A stretch of DNA of 64,000 bases from Wohlfahrtiimonas sp. G9077 (GTDB lineage: Bacteria; Pseudomonadota; Gammaproteobacteria; Cardiobacteriales; Wohlfahrtiimonadaceae): positions 62,001 through 126,000 of the forward strand of contig NZ_NEFD01000001.1 in assembly GCF_002252155.1 (NCBI RefSeq). The letters run 5' to 3'. Shown here in pieces: positions 46,812 to 57,047 of the stretch. Position 1 is the stretch's first letter. Every line of letters begins with the position of its first letter. Below the pieces are notes generated by a model that did no database searches, had not been told where the DNA came from, and was given only the letters and a program-made list of their open reading frames with translations. Made by a program: the position numbers and the translations under genes.

Positions 46812-48162
46812 TGGGCTTGATCCATACATAGTAACAAACAGTTAACACCACAAGCCAAATGATGCCGGCATATAAGGCATTGCGAACGGGGGCATAATAA
46901 CCCAGCACACCCACCACAAAGAGCATAAAGGCAATGGCAAGGGCAGGCCCAATCGGCCAAAAGGGCACAGGGAATTTAAGGTTGGCAATTTGGGTTTTAC
47001 TCAATTGTCGACGCATGCCCACTTGGGAGATGAGGACAGTCAGCCACACCCAAACGGTGGCAAAGGTGGCCATTGCGGCAATCACCAAAAAGAGCCCATC
47101 ATGGAAAAAGTAGTTGAGCACAACGCCGATGATCATCACCATAAACATGATGGCGATCGCCACAATGGGGACGCCACTTTTAGAGAGTGTGCTCAATGCT
47201 TTGGGGGCTTGACCTTGCTCACTGAGCCCGTGCATCATGCGGCCGGCACCAAAGATGTCACTGTTGATGGCAGAGATCGCCGCCGTGATCACCACAATAT
47301 TGAGTAAATTTGCAGCATAATCAATGCCAAGGCTTTTAAAAATGGTGACAAATGGGCTGGCACCTAAGCCAATGTGATTCCACGGGAAAAGCGCCATGAG
47401 CACAAGGAGGGCTAAAAAGTAAAAGAGTAAAATTTGCACTGGCACTACATTGATGGACATCGGAATGGTTTTTTCAGGGTTTTCTGCTTCTAATGCTGTC
47501 AGCCCCAACGTTTCAACGCCACCAAAGGAGAACACCACCACTGAGAGTGAAATGATGATGCCTGTAATACCAAAAGGGGCAAAGCCATCGTGGCTCCAAA
47601 GATTGCTGAGGCTTGGGGTGAATTCAAGGGGCACATTTAAGTGCATGTGGCTCATGAGGATGTAACCACCTGCAATGATCATGGCGATGATGGAGATGAC
47701 TTTGATCAAAGAGAGCCAAAAACCAAGCTCGCCAAACATTTTAACCGCGCATAGGTTAATGCCACATAAAATTAAAGTGATGGCCAATGCCCAAATCCAT
47801 GGCGCCACATCGGGATACCATAAACCCATGTAGATGGCAAAGGCGGTGACATCTGCGATGCACACAAGCGCCATTTCAAACACATAGGTCCAACCTGTGA
47901 TGAAGCCTGCAAGGGGGCCTAAATATTTGGTGGCATATGCCCCAAAAGCGCCCGGCATTGGATGATGCATGATCATCTCGCCTAAAGCGCGCATCACCAT
48001 AAAGACGGCGATGCCAGATAAAAAATAGGCGATGAGAACGGCAGGTCCTGCCAATTCAATGGCATTTGCTGAACCATAAAATAGACCGGTGCCCACGGCA
48101 GAACCTAAGCCAATGAATAAAACGTGGCGCGGCGTCAATCCGCGCTTGAGCTGAGTCGCCAT
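46792..48162 (-). CDS. APC-family amino acid permease, probable histidine permease (HutT/ProY-like)
   Basis: A 456-aa transporter of the amino acid transporter (AAT) branch with twelve helices. The first helix region [26 protein letters not shown] (seen in two parts) and [27 protein letters not shown] are AAT signatures. [18 protein letters not shown] marks helix 6. The overlap with a hutD-like gene suggests histidine uptake; ProY-type cationic or proline uptake is the alternative. It follows the YeiH-like gene after 33 nt on the same strand. Confidence 0.83.
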   Translation of the reverse strand: MATQLKRGLTPRHVLFIGLGSAVGTGLFYGSANAIELAGPAVLIAYFLSGIAVFMVMRALGEMIMHHPMPGAFGAYATKYLGPLAGFITGWTYVFEMALVCIADVTAFAIYMGLWYPDVAPWIWALAITLILCGINLCAVKMFGELGFWLSLIKVISIIAMIIAGGYILMSHMHLNVPLEFTPSLSNLWSHDGFAPFGITGIIISLSVVVFSFGGVETLGLTALEAENPEKTIPMSINVVPVQILLFYFLALLVLMALFPWNHIGLGASPFVTIFKSLGIDYAANLLNIVVITAAISAINSDIFGAGRMMHGLSEQGQAPKALSTLSKSGVPIVAIAIMFMVMIIGVVLNYFFHDGLFLVIAAMATFATVWVWLTVLISQVGMRRQLSKTQIANLKFPVPFWPIGPALAIAFMLFVVGVLGYYAPVRNALYAGIIWLVVLTVCYYVWIKPNAKNRL

Positions 48163-48195
48163 AATGTTAATTGTGTCCTTTATTGCTGCGTCGGG

Positions 48196-49200
48196 TTAGG
48201 CTAAATGCCCCATGCTGTAGAGTACGATGAGTGCCGTGACAGAGAGCACCGCCCAACAAATGGCGCCCATTATAATGGGACGAAGCCCATTTTTCAGCAA
48301 TTTCATTAAATCTGTGTTGAGCCCAATGCCCACAAGCGCCACAATGATTAAAAATTTACCAAATTGTGCCAAACCATGGGTGATCTCATGCGGGATGATG
48401 TTCAGAGAATTGATCAAGGTGGTGATGATAAAGCCTGTGATGAAGTAAGGCACCGCTTTGGTGAGTTTAAATTCATAATCATCGCCGGCACTTTTTGCTT
48501 TGGCCATATATAAAGAGAGAAAAAATGTGATGGGAACGATCATTAATGTGCGCGTTAGTTTAACAATGGTGGCAAGGCTGCCGGATGCATCACTGTAGGA
48601 ATAAGCGGCGGCTAAGACAGAGGATGTATCATTGATGGCAGTGCCGGCCCATAAACCAAAGGCTTCATCATTCATATGAAAAAGATGGCCGAGGGCAGGG
48701 AAGATAAAAACAGCGGCGATGTTGAATAAAAAGATGGTGGCAATGGCATAGGCGATCTGTTGGCTATCTGCGCGCACCACAGGCGCTGTGGCCGCAATGG
48801 CAGATCCACCACAAATGCTGGTGCCAACGCCAATTAATGTGCCGGTGACAAAATCAATTTTCAGCATTTTGGCTACAATGATGGCGGTGATGAAGGTGGC
48901 CGCTAAGGTAAAGAGCATGATCCACAATGAATTTAATCCCACATTCAAGACTTCTTGAATGCTCATCTCAAAGCCCAAGAGAATGATCGCGTAATGGAGC
49001 ATTTTTTTGCCGGCAAAGCTGCTGCCTTTGCTGATTTTTTCAGAGGTTTTGGCAAATAATGCATTGAGAATGATGCCAAGGGTAATCCCAAACACCGCCC
49101 CGCCAATGAGTGGGAATCGGACGCCCAAAATATGAGCGCCCACAGCCACCACAAAGCAGCAGGCAATGCCCACAATGATCGATTGATTGAGTTTAGTCAT
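48196..49200 (-). CDS. YeiH/UPF0324-family inner membrane transporter
   Basis: A 334-aa protein with about ten helices. The family signatures TLIGVGTSICGGSAIAAT and GLWAGTAINDTSSVLAAA are complete. Members are annotated as putative sulfate exporters; experimental support is thin. The frame is open back to 49302, but the ATG at 49200 (MTKLNQSI) overlaps the ftsB stop by 8 nt and gives the family N-terminus. Co-transcription with ftsB upstream is likely. Confidence 0.82.
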   Translation of the reverse strand: MTKLNQSIIVGIACCFVVAVGAHILGVRFPLIGGAVFGITLGIILNALFAKTSEKISKGSSFAGKKMLHYAIILLGFEMSIQEVLNVGLNSLWIMLFTLAATFITAIIVAKMLKIDFVTGTLIGVGTSICGGSAIAATAPVVRADSQQIAYAIATIFLFNIAAVFIFPALGHLFHMNDEAFGLWAGTAINDTSSVLAAAYSYSDASGSLATIVKLTRTLMIVPITFFLSLYMAKAKSAGDDYEFKLTKAVPYFITGFIITTLINSLNIIPHEITHGLAQFGKFLIIVALVGIGLNTDLMKLLKNGLRPIIMGAICWAVLSVTALIVLYSMGHLA

Positions 49201-49501
49201 AATGGCGATGCTCCTCTTCACTTGGCAGGATTTGATAGAAAGTTTCATCCTCTTGAATGAGGCCAAGTTTATGGCGAGCGAGCTCTTCTTGGGCTTGGAC
49301 ATCTGTTTTTAGGCTTTTGATCTTGACTTCAAGGGCTGTGTTGCGCGCTTCAAGCAGTTTATTTTGTTGATTGACGGTTTCGATCTGTGCGGCCAGTTTT
49401 TCTAGCGAGGCATAACCTTGATCCTCTTGAAACCACAAATTGTAACTTAAATAAAAAACCAAGCCTGCCAAAAAGGCGATGAGAGCGTGAAGCCATTTCA
49501 T
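49193..49501 (-). CDS. ftsB: Cell division protein FtsB
   Basis: A 102-aa bitopic protein: short cytoplasmic start, one transmembrane helix (about 4-22) followed by LSYNLWFQEDQGY, then a coiled coil (about 30-75) and the conserved tail ARHKLGLIQEDETFYQILP. It joins FtsL and FtsQ in the divisome. Usually ispD follows ftsB in gammaproteobacteria; here a YeiH-like transporter gene follows instead. Confidence 0.92.
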   Translation of the reverse strand: MKWLHALIAFLAGLVFYLSYNLWFQEDQGYASLEKLAAQIETVNQQNKLLEARNTALEVKIKSLKTDVQAQEELARHKLGLIQEDETFYQILPSEEEHRHYD

Positions 49502-49587
49502 AAATTTTGTCCTATCGGGTACACGAATTGTAAATATTCTGCGATAATGGCTATTTTATCTCTTCTAGAAGAATATAGTAAAATTTT

Positions 49588-50676
49588 ATGAATCCATCGA
49601 TTATCCGTAAGTTAGATCAGTTGATTGAGCGTCATCAAGAAGTGGGTGTCTTACTCTCTGAACCTGAAATCATCACCGATCAAAATAAATTCCGTGAGCT
49701 CTCGCAAGAGTATGCTCAATTGACGCCTGTTGTGGAAGAATTCACTGCATGGAAAACCAATGAGTTTAACCTCACTGAAGCGAAAGAGATGCTAGAGAGC
49801 AATGATGCCGAGCTCAAAGAGATGGCAAAAGAAGAATTGCCCATTTTGCAAGAGCAGCAAGCAGCGTTAGAAAAGAAATTACAAATTCTGCTCTTACCGA
49901 AAGATCCAAACGATGACAGCAACATCTTCTTAGAGATTCGTGCCGGAACGGGCGGCGATGAAGCGGCGATTTTTGCCGGTGACTTATTCAATATGTATGC
50001 ACGTTATGCAGAAACATTGCGCTGGCAGGTGGAAATTGTCTCTGAAAACCGCGGTGAACATGGTGGCTTTAAAGAGATCATTGCGCGTGTGATTGGTCAT
50101 GGCGCGTATTCGCGCTTGAAGTTTGAATCCGGTGCGCACCGTGTACAACGTGTGCCAGAGACAGAATCACAAGGTCGCGTGCATACATCGGCGGCCACTG
50201 TGGCCATTTTGCCAGAAGTGCCAGAAACAGAAGTGGTGAACATCAATCCTGCTGATTTAAAAGTGGATACGTTCCGTGCATCGGGCGCCGGTGGTCAGCA
50301 CGTGAATAAAACGGATTCTGCCATCCGTATTACGCATTTACCGACAGGTACTGTTGTGGAGTGTCAAGATGAGCGTTCTCAGCACAAAAACCGTGCGCGT
50401 GCCATGAGCTTATTGGCCTCACGTTTATTGGAAGCAGAGCGTGAGAAAGAGCAAAAAGCCATGAGTGAAAATCGCAGAAGTCTTGTGGGTTCAGGTGATC
50501 GCTCAGAGCGCATTCGCACATATAACTATCCGCAAGGTCGCATTACCGATCATCGCATTAACTTGACCCTTTATAAATTAGAGGACATCATGGGCGGCGA
50601 TTTAGATCAAGTGATCAATCCACTCATTCAAGAGCATCAAGCGGACATGCTCTCTTCATTGAGTGAGCAAGGATAA
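49588..50676 (+). CDS. prfA: Peptide chain release factor 1
   Basis: RF1 of 362 aa, decoding UAA and UAG. The catalytic GGQ is in [20 protein letters not shown], and the codon-reading tripeptide is Pro-Glu-Thr ([10 protein letters not shown]), a variant of the usual P-x-T of RF1. [16 protein letters not shown] is conserved. hemA, which commonly precedes prfA, and prmC, which commonly follows it, are both absent. Confidence 0.96.
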   Translation: MNPSIIRKLDQLIERHQEVGVLLSEPEIITDQNKFRELSQEYAQLTPVVEEFTAWKTNEFNLTEAKEMLESNDAELKEMAKEELPILQEQQAALEKKLQILLLPKDPNDDSNIFLEIRAGTGGDEAAIFAGDLFNMYARYAETLRWQVEIVSENRGEHGGFKEIIARVIGHGAYSRLKFESGAHRVQRVPETESQGRVHTSAATVAILPEVPETEVVNINPADLKVDTFRASGAGGQHVNKTDSAIRITHLPTGTVVECQDERSQHKNRARAMSLLASRLLEAEREKEQKAMSENRRSLVGSGDRSERIRTYNYPQGRITDHRINLTLYKLEDIMGGDLDQVINPLIQEHQADMLSSLSEQG

Positions 50677-50686
50677 CGACAGTGAC

Positions 50687-52516
50687 ATGACCCTTCAGCG
50701 AGCGAAACTTTGCATTTTAGCCACCACGGATTTACATGCACATGTCACGAATTATGATTATTATCGTGATCAGTCGCTTCTTGATGTTGGGTTGATGGGG
50801 CTTGCGGATGTGATCGGCGAAATCCGCCGCACAGAGCCAAATACACTGTTATTAGACAATGGGGATTGCCTGCAGGGCAATCCCATTGGTAATTATCTTC
50901 GCGATGATGCCATGGCGCATCAGCATCCGATGGTCACGTTGATGAACGCCCTTCAATATGATGGCGCCACCCTTGGCAATCACGAATTCGATTTTGGTTT
51001 GGCGTATCTTCATAAAGCGATTGAAGATTGGCACCATCCTGTCACGAGTGCGAACATTGAAACAGCAGCGGGCACGCCTTGGCTTGCACCCTATTTATTA
51101 TTAAATCGATCAATCATCCTAGACAATGGTGAGTCGCAACCGATCACCATTGGTGTCATTGGTGCTCTGCCGCCTCAAGTGATGCTGTGGAATCATAAAG
51201 TCTTGTCAGAAGATCCGCATGAGCGTTTAGTGGTCAAAGACATCACAGCTGCCATTGCCCATTATGTGACAGAGATGAAAGCCAAAGGCGCAGATTTGAT
51301 CATTGCATTGTCCCATTCTGGCATCAGTGAACGTCCTTATCAAACGGGGGCAGAAAACAGTGCCGCTTACATTGCAGAGATTGAGGGCGTGGATGCCATT
51401 GTGGCAGGGCATGCTCATGGCGTGATGGCTGAAACAATTGGCAGCCGTGCAGTGCCTGTGGTGATGCCAGGGGCTTTTGGGCAATATTTGGGATGTTTTA
51501 ATGTGGCGCTTTCTCATGATGAGAGTGGTTGGCATGTGGATCATATTGCACCTGATATGATAGATAATGATGGGCAAGGGGATGAGACTCATTCGCTCTT
51601 TCCATTGGTGGCACGTGAACACAAATTAACGCTGGCGCGCATGAATGATCCGATTGGCCATAATGTGACGCAATTTTCAAGTGCAATGAGCTTGGTTAAA
51701 GATGATGCGTGCATAGAGCTGGTTGCCCGCGCGCAATTTTGGTACGGGGAAAAATTGTTGGCATCGCTTGATGTCGAACCGCGCCCTTTATTGAGTGCTG
51801 TGCCGGCATTTAAAGTGGGCGGACGTAAAAATGCCCCACATGATTTCACATGGATTGAGCCTGGCATTTTAACTTTTAAAAATGTGGCGGATTTATATCC
51901 TTTTAACAATCAGCTGGCCATTTTGCGCATCAATGGGCGTGATCTGCGTGAATGGCTCGAATGCGCAAACAGCATCTATTTTGCCATTGATGATCAACTG
52001 CATGGCACCGCGCAGCCGCTGATCAACTGGTCAAAGCACCGTGGATACAATCGCGATGTGATCAAAGGCATTGAATACACCGTCGATGTGCAGCAGCCTC
52101 GTCGATACAATGGAGAATGTCGCTTGGTGAATGATGCCGCGCAGCGCATTGTGGACTTGACGCATCAGGGTGCACCGATCAAAGATAATGATGAGTTTTT
52201 CCTCATCACCAATCAATATCGCGCTTATGCAGGCAAATTCCCCGGCAGTGGCGAACATGCGGTGGTGACGTTATCTACCGATGAATTGCCAACAATCATT
52301 GCTGAGTATTTGAGTCATCAAGTGGCGCAAGAAGGTGCCATTTCCGTGACGCCTTCCGTCAATTGGCAGCTTGAGTGCAGAGCAAAAGTGCGGTATGAAA
52401 CAGCGCCGGATCACAAAGCAGCGCAGTACATTCAAACATATGCGCCGACTTGGCGGCGTTGTCATTCGTTGGATGAAGATGGTTTTGCCATTTACATTCA
52501 CCCAAGTATTGAATAA
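50687..52516 (+). CDS. CpdB/5'-nucleotidase-family phosphoesterase lacking a signal peptide
   Basis: A 609-aa two-domain metallophosphoesterase. The N-terminal catalytic domain has ATTDLHAHVTNYDYY, LLDNGDCLQGNP, TLGNHEFDFG and AGHAHG (metal ligands); the C-terminal nucleotide-binding domain includes LYPFNNQLAILRINGRDLREWLE and GYNRDVIKGIEYTVDV. The closest known type is CpdB (2',3'-cyclic phosphodiesterase/3'-nucleotidase), normally periplasmic, yet no signal peptide is visible at either possible start (GTG 50663 or ATG 50687). It may be cytoplasmic. The start region overlaps or just follows prfA. Confidence 0.82.
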   Translation: MTLQRAKLCILATTDLHAHVTNYDYYRDQSLLDVGLMGLADVIGEIRRTEPNTLLLDNGDCLQGNPIGNYLRDDAMAHQHPMVTLMNALQYDGATLGNHEFDFGLAYLHKAIEDWHHPVTSANIETAAGTPWLAPYLLLNRSIILDNGESQPITIGVIGALPPQVMLWNHKVLSEDPHERLVVKDITAAIAHYVTEMKAKGADLIIALSHSGISERPYQTGAENSAAYIAEIEGVDAIVAGHAHGVMAETIGSRAVPVVMPGAFGQYLGCFNVALSHDESGWHVDHIAPDMIDNDGQGDETHSLFPLVAREHKLTLARMNDPIGHNVTQFSSAMSLVKDDACIELVARAQFWYGEKLLASLDVEPRPLLSAVPAFKVGGRKNAPHDFTWIEPGILTFKNVADLYPFNNQLAILRINGRDLREWLECANSIYFAIDDQLHGTAQPLINWSKHRGYNRDVIKGIEYTVDVQQPRRYNGECRLVNDAAQRIVDLTHQGAPIKDNDEFFLITNQYRAYAGKFPGSGEHAVVTLSTDELPTIIAEYLSHQVAQEGAISVTPSVNWQLECRAKVRYETAPDHKAAQYIQTYAPTWRRCHSLDEDGFAIYIHPSIE

Positions 52517-52913
52517 ATATTGCGCAAAATCACTGAATTTTAGATGTGAATCATTCGCAATCTTTACATTTCTCATATAGGACTAAATTTACTTATTTTA
52601 ACAATGGTGGTGATAATTTTTATCAATCTCATTGATAAATAGTGAATTTTACCCATTAGAGCTGTCAGTAAAACAGTCAAAATCATTTATTTTGTTGATA
52701 TTTCCTAACAAAAATATATAATTGATCGCATTGGTAATGAAGGCATACAGATAGAACGTTTCATTATAATCTTTTTAAAAGATGATGATAAGGGTTTTTT
52801 ATTTTATCAATCATGCCATTGTCTATATGATTGTCGGCGTCAAATCATACAGACAAATTAATGAGTTACACAAACTATTTTAGTAAAGAAATATCAATCA
52901 ATAAGGGTTGTCA
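52517..52913. other. 397-bp AT-rich region upstream of rpoS
   Basis: No frame is credible here. It holds a 14-nt inverted repeat at 52819-52856 and AT-rich promoter-like sequence. nlpD, which normally precedes rpoS and carries its main promoter in enterobacteria, is absent, so rpoS must be transcribed from this gap. Confidence 0.5.
52819..52856. repeat. Imperfect inverted repeat in the rpoS leader
   Basis: TTGTCTATATGATT and AATCATACAGACAA pair at 13 of 14 positions around a 10-nt loop, ending 57 nt before the rpoS ATG. Candidate 5'-UTR hairpin or operator. Confidence 0.6.
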
Positions 52914-53837
52914 ATGAATAAGGAAGGTTTACTCGGTGAGTGGGATCAAGAATCCGTAGAAGGTTCTGACCTCATCCGCGATAAAGATGAGTTTACAAAT
53001 ATTGTCACAAATCATGATAAACACAGTAATATTGATATTTCTGATTCCTTAAGCATGTATTTCAGTGATCTCTCAAGTCGTACATTATTAACGGCTGATG
53101 AAGAAAAAGCATTGGCCCATCGCATTAAAGCTGGGGATCAAGCGGCGCGTCAAGAGATGATCGAAAGTAATCTGCGTCTTGTGATCGCAATTGCAAAACG
53201 CTATGCCAATCGTGACATTCCATTGAGCGATCTCATTGCTGAAGGCAATATGGGATTGATGCAGGCGGTGGAGAAGTTTGACCCTGAGATGAATTACCGC
53301 TTTTCTACCTATGCAGTGTGGTGGATTCGTCATGCCATTGAGCGTGACATTATGAATACGGGGCGCGCGGTGCGTTTGCCGATTCATTTACACAAAGCCA
53401 TTAATCGTATTTTAAAGATTCAACGTGATTTAGGGAAAACCCTCAATCGTGAGCCCACTTATGCAGAGATTGCACAAGTGGCACAAAAGAGTGTCAAAGA
53501 GGTGGAAGATCTTCTGATTGAAAATGAGATGATTCTTTCATTAGATATGGAAGTGAATGATGAGCAGGGCTCTTTATTAGACATGCTCTCAAGTGATCAT
53601 CGCTCAGATGATGCCCTAGGAATGATGGAGGAAGATTGTTTGATGTCCGCATTAGAAACAGGTTTAACCCATTTAGATGAGATGTCACGCCGCGTGATCA
53701 TTGAGCGTTTTGGCTTAGATGATGATGTACCCAAAACCTATGCAGAAGTGGGTGAGCTTTTAGGCACAACGAGTGAGAAAGTGCGCCGCATTCAGATGAA
53801 AGCACTCAAAGAGATCCGCGAATATTTGGTGGATTAA
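52914..53837 (+). CDS. rpoS: RpoS-like group 2 sigma factor
   Basis: A 307-aa sigma-70 family factor for stationary phase and stress. Region 1.2 (SLSMYFSDLSSRTLLTADEE), region 2 (MIESNLRLVIAIAKRYANR, the -10-binding STYAVWWIRHAIERDIMN), region 3 (IHLHKAINRILKIQRDLGK) and region 4 (EVGELLGTTSEKVRRIQMKALKEIRE) are present and region 1.1 is absent, as in group 2. It is a little shorter than E. coli RpoS (330). RpoH is the main alternative, but RTIRL/RAVRLPIH-type region 2 favours RpoS. The ATG at 52914 is 6 nt after AAGGG. Confidence 0.85.
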   Translation: MNKEGLLGEWDQESVEGSDLIRDKDEFTNIVTNHDKHSNIDISDSLSMYFSDLSSRTLLTADEEKALAHRIKAGDQAARQEMIESNLRLVIAIAKRYANRDIPLSDLIAEGNMGLMQAVEKFDPEMNYRFSTYAVWWIRHAIERDIMNTGRAVRLPIHLHKAINRILKIQRDLGKTLNREPTYAEIAQVAQKSVKEVEDLLIENEMILSLDMEVNDEQGSLLDMLSSDHRSDDALGMMEEDCLMSALETGLTHLDEMSRRVIIERFGLDDDVPKTYAEVGELLGTTSEKVRRIQMKALKEIREYLVD

Positions 53838-53841
53838 TGAT

Positions 53842-53870
53842 AAAAAAGCCCATCAATGATGGGCTTTTTT
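53842..53870. terminator. Bidirectional terminator between rpoS and usp
   Basis: GCCCATC, loop AAT, GATGGGC flanked by A6 and T6. Confidence 0.9.
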
Positions 53871-53887
53871 GAGTCTGATGATTTTAA

Positions 53888-54307
53888 TTATTTAACCAAT
53901 AAAACAGGCACTGTGGCTTTTTGCACCACATCATTGCTCACGCCGCCGAGCACAAATTTTTGAACGGCATTCAAACCGCGGCTACCGATGACAATGATGT
54001 CTGCGCCCATTGTTTTAGAGTGTTGCACAATGGCAGGCGCCGCTTCACCTGTAATGATGCTGGTTTTGTGTTGCACAGCCGCATCATCTAAGATTTTTTC
54101 AACCGGTTGGATTTTTGCATTGCGTACTTTTTCTTGTTCTTCTTTAGAAGGTTCTAATAAAATTTCACGCGCTGTTTTTGGTGGGACAGTGACATAGACA
54201 ATTTCCACAACTGCATCGGCATCTGCTTTTGCAAGTTTTGCAGCTTCCGCCGCGGCACGAAGAGAGTTTTCAGAACCATCAATGGCCAATAAGATTTTTT
54301 TATACAT
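53888..54307 (-). CDS. Universal stress protein, UspA family
   Basis: A 139-aa cytoplasmic Usp domain. The start YKKILLAIDGSENSLRAAAEA and the ATP-binding-type end ADIIVIGSRGLNAVQKFVLGGVSNDVV (G-x2-G-x9-G pattern) define the family. The frame is open to 54388, but ATG 54307 follows a good AAGGAG site. It lies next to rpoS and just downstream of gapA; stress-phase expression is likely but not shown by sequence. Confidence 0.9.
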   Translation of the reverse strand: MYKKILLAIDGSENSLRAAAEAAKLAKADADAVVEIVYVTVPPKTAREILLEPSKEEQEKVRNAKIQPVEKILDDAAVQHKTSIITGEAAPAIVQHSKTMGADIIVIGSRGLNAVQKFVLGGVSNDVVQKATVPVLLVK

Positions 54308-54369
54308 ATTGTGACTCCTTATGTCGGTACGAATGATTATTGTTGATTGAGTATAACCCATTATTGTAG

Positions 54370-54407
54370 AAAAAGCCTTGATAAACAATTATATCAAGGC
54401 TTTTTTT
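54370..54407 (-). terminator. gapA terminator
   Basis: GCCTTGATA and TATCAAGGC (9-bp stem, 8-nt loop) with a T-run on the minus strand, about 20 nt after the gapA stop. Confidence 0.88.
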
Positions 54408-54428
54408 GATCAGCGTCGTCTCTTAGAG

Positions 54429-55442
<1,014 letters not shown>

Positions 55443-55467
55443 CTAATGGGTAATAAAAACAAACGGA

Positions 55468-55491
55468 GTAACTATAGTCATCTATAGTTAC
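55468..55491. promoter_or_regulatory. Palindrome upstream of gapA
   Basis: GTAACTATAG and CTATAGTTAC, perfect 10-nt arms around TCAT. Each arm includes TATAG, so it may overlap the gapA -10 element and act as an operator, or form a stable 5'-UTR hairpin. Confidence 0.65.
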
Positions 55492-55537
55492 ATAATTTTA
55501 ATTTAATGTATATCTTTTCGCTTGATCTACGTCTATC

Positions 55538-57028
55538 TTATGCCAAAGATTGCTTTTTCAGATAATCGAGTAATAGGCCAACAGGGCGACCCGTTGCACC
55601 TTTATTCGCACCTGATGTCCAAGCAGTGCCCGCAATGTCTAAATGGGCCCACGCATATTTTTCTGTAAAGCGGGATAAAAAGCATGCCGCTGTGATTGAG
55701 CCACCTGCACGGCCACCGCCAATGTTGGCAATGTCTGCAAATGGGCTGTCTAATTGACTTTGATACTCATCCCACATGGGCAATTGCCACACACGGTCAC
55801 GGGTGGCTTCGCCAGATGCCATCAATGCATCGGCCAAATCTTGATTGTTGGCAAATAAACCTGTCGGTTCATGACCAAGGGCCACGATGATGGCGCCCGT
55901 TAATGTGGCCACATCAATGACGGCTTTAGGTTCATATTGCTCAGCATAGGTTAAAGCATCACATAAAATGAGGCGGCCTTCGGCATCTGTGTTTAAAATT
56001 TCGATGGTTTGACCGGACATCGATGTCACCACATCGCCAGGTTTAATGGCGGTGCCAGAAGGCATGTTTTCAACTGCCGGTACCAATGCCACGATGTTTA
56101 AAGGCAACGCCAGTTCAGCCACCGCTTTCATGGTGCCAAGTACGCTTGCAGCACCGCACATGTCATACTTCATCTCATCCATGCCAGCGCCTGGTTTTAA
56201 GGAGATGCCACCTGAGTCAAACGTCACGCCTTTGCCCACCAATACAATCGGTGCTTCTTCACGGCTTTGGGCGCCATGATATTCTAAGACGATGAAGTTA
56301 GGCGCTTCTGCGCTGCCTTGAGATACAGCCACAATCGCGCCCATGCCTAAGCGCTTGATGTCGCTGTCATTGAGGATTTTACAGTGCAAATCATCATATT
56401 CACGGGCTAAATTGTCCGCAATGTCCGATAAATCTGTGGGCGTTAAGTGATTAGCCGGTGTGTTGCCAAGATCTTTTGTGAGCAAAACGCCTTTTTTAAG
56501 GGCTAAACCATAATCAAACGCTTCTTTAATCTCTTCAGTTAACGCAGCAACATTGATGGCATAGACTTGTGCATTTTGCTCATCTTTTTTACTTTTGTAT
56601 TGATTAAATGTGTAGGTTGCATGCGCAACCGTTTCGATGATTTTGGGGATGGTGTACGCTTTTTTACCACAATTGCTCAAAATGGAGAATGTGATGGTTT
56701 CCGCGGGCATTTTTTTCACCCATTGCGTTGCAGCATCCACAGCTTTGCTTAACGTCACCACGGAAGCTTTTGCGCGTGCACCAAAGCCCACCACCAATAA
56801 ATAACGGGCTTTGATGTTTTTTGGTTGAAAGATTGGGAAAACTGAACCCGCTTTCCCAGTGATTTCGCCTGAATCTAATAAAGACTGCAATAAGCCATCC
56901 ATGGCTGCATCGAGTGCTTTAGCATCGGGTGAGAGCTCATCTTCATAGCAGTTCACCACCAATACATCGGTTTCTAACGCAGCGATGTCTTCGCTGATCA
57001 ATTGGTAAGATACGGGTTGAGTTTTCAT
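55538..57028 (-). CDS. pepA: Leucyl aminopeptidase
   Basis: Hexameric two-metal M17 aminopeptidase, 496 aa. The N-terminal domain is followed by the catalytic domain with VGKGVTFDSGGISLKPG, MKYDMCGAA, and the family signature NTDAEGRLIL. In E. coli PepA also acts as a DNA-binding protein; that cannot be judged here. It starts 19 nt after the miaB stop, so the two are probably one operon. Confidence 0.95.
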   Translation of the reverse strand: MKTQPVSYQLISEDIAALETDVLVVNCYEDELSPDAKALDAAMDGLLQSLLDSGEITGKAGSVFPIFQPKNIKARYLLVVGFGARAKASVVTLSKAVDAATQWVKKMPAETITFSILSNCGKKAYTIPKIIETVAHATYTFNQYKSKKDEQNAQVYAINVAALTEEIKEAFDYGLALKKGVLLTKDLGNTPANHLTPTDLSDIADNLAREYDDLHCKILNDSDIKRLGMGAIVAVSQGSAEAPNFIVLEYHGAQSREEAPIVLVGKGVTFDSGGISLKPGAGMDEMKYDMCGAASVLGTMKAVAELALPLNIVALVPAVENMPSGTAIKPGDVVTSMSGQTIEILNTDAEGRLILCDALTYAEQYEPKAVIDVATLTGAIIVALGHEPTGLFANNQDLADALMASGEATRDRVWQLPMWDEYQSQLDSPFADIANIGGGRAGGSITAACFLSRFTEKYAWAHLDIAGTAWTSGANKGATGRPVGLLLDYLKKQSLA

Positions 57029-57047
57029 AAATTCCTTCCTTTTTTGA

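Noticed and set aside
49561-49572. Palindrome TCTTCTAGAAGA before prfA
   Set aside because: Only 12 nt and AT-rich; no partner site or regulatory logic, so chance is likely.
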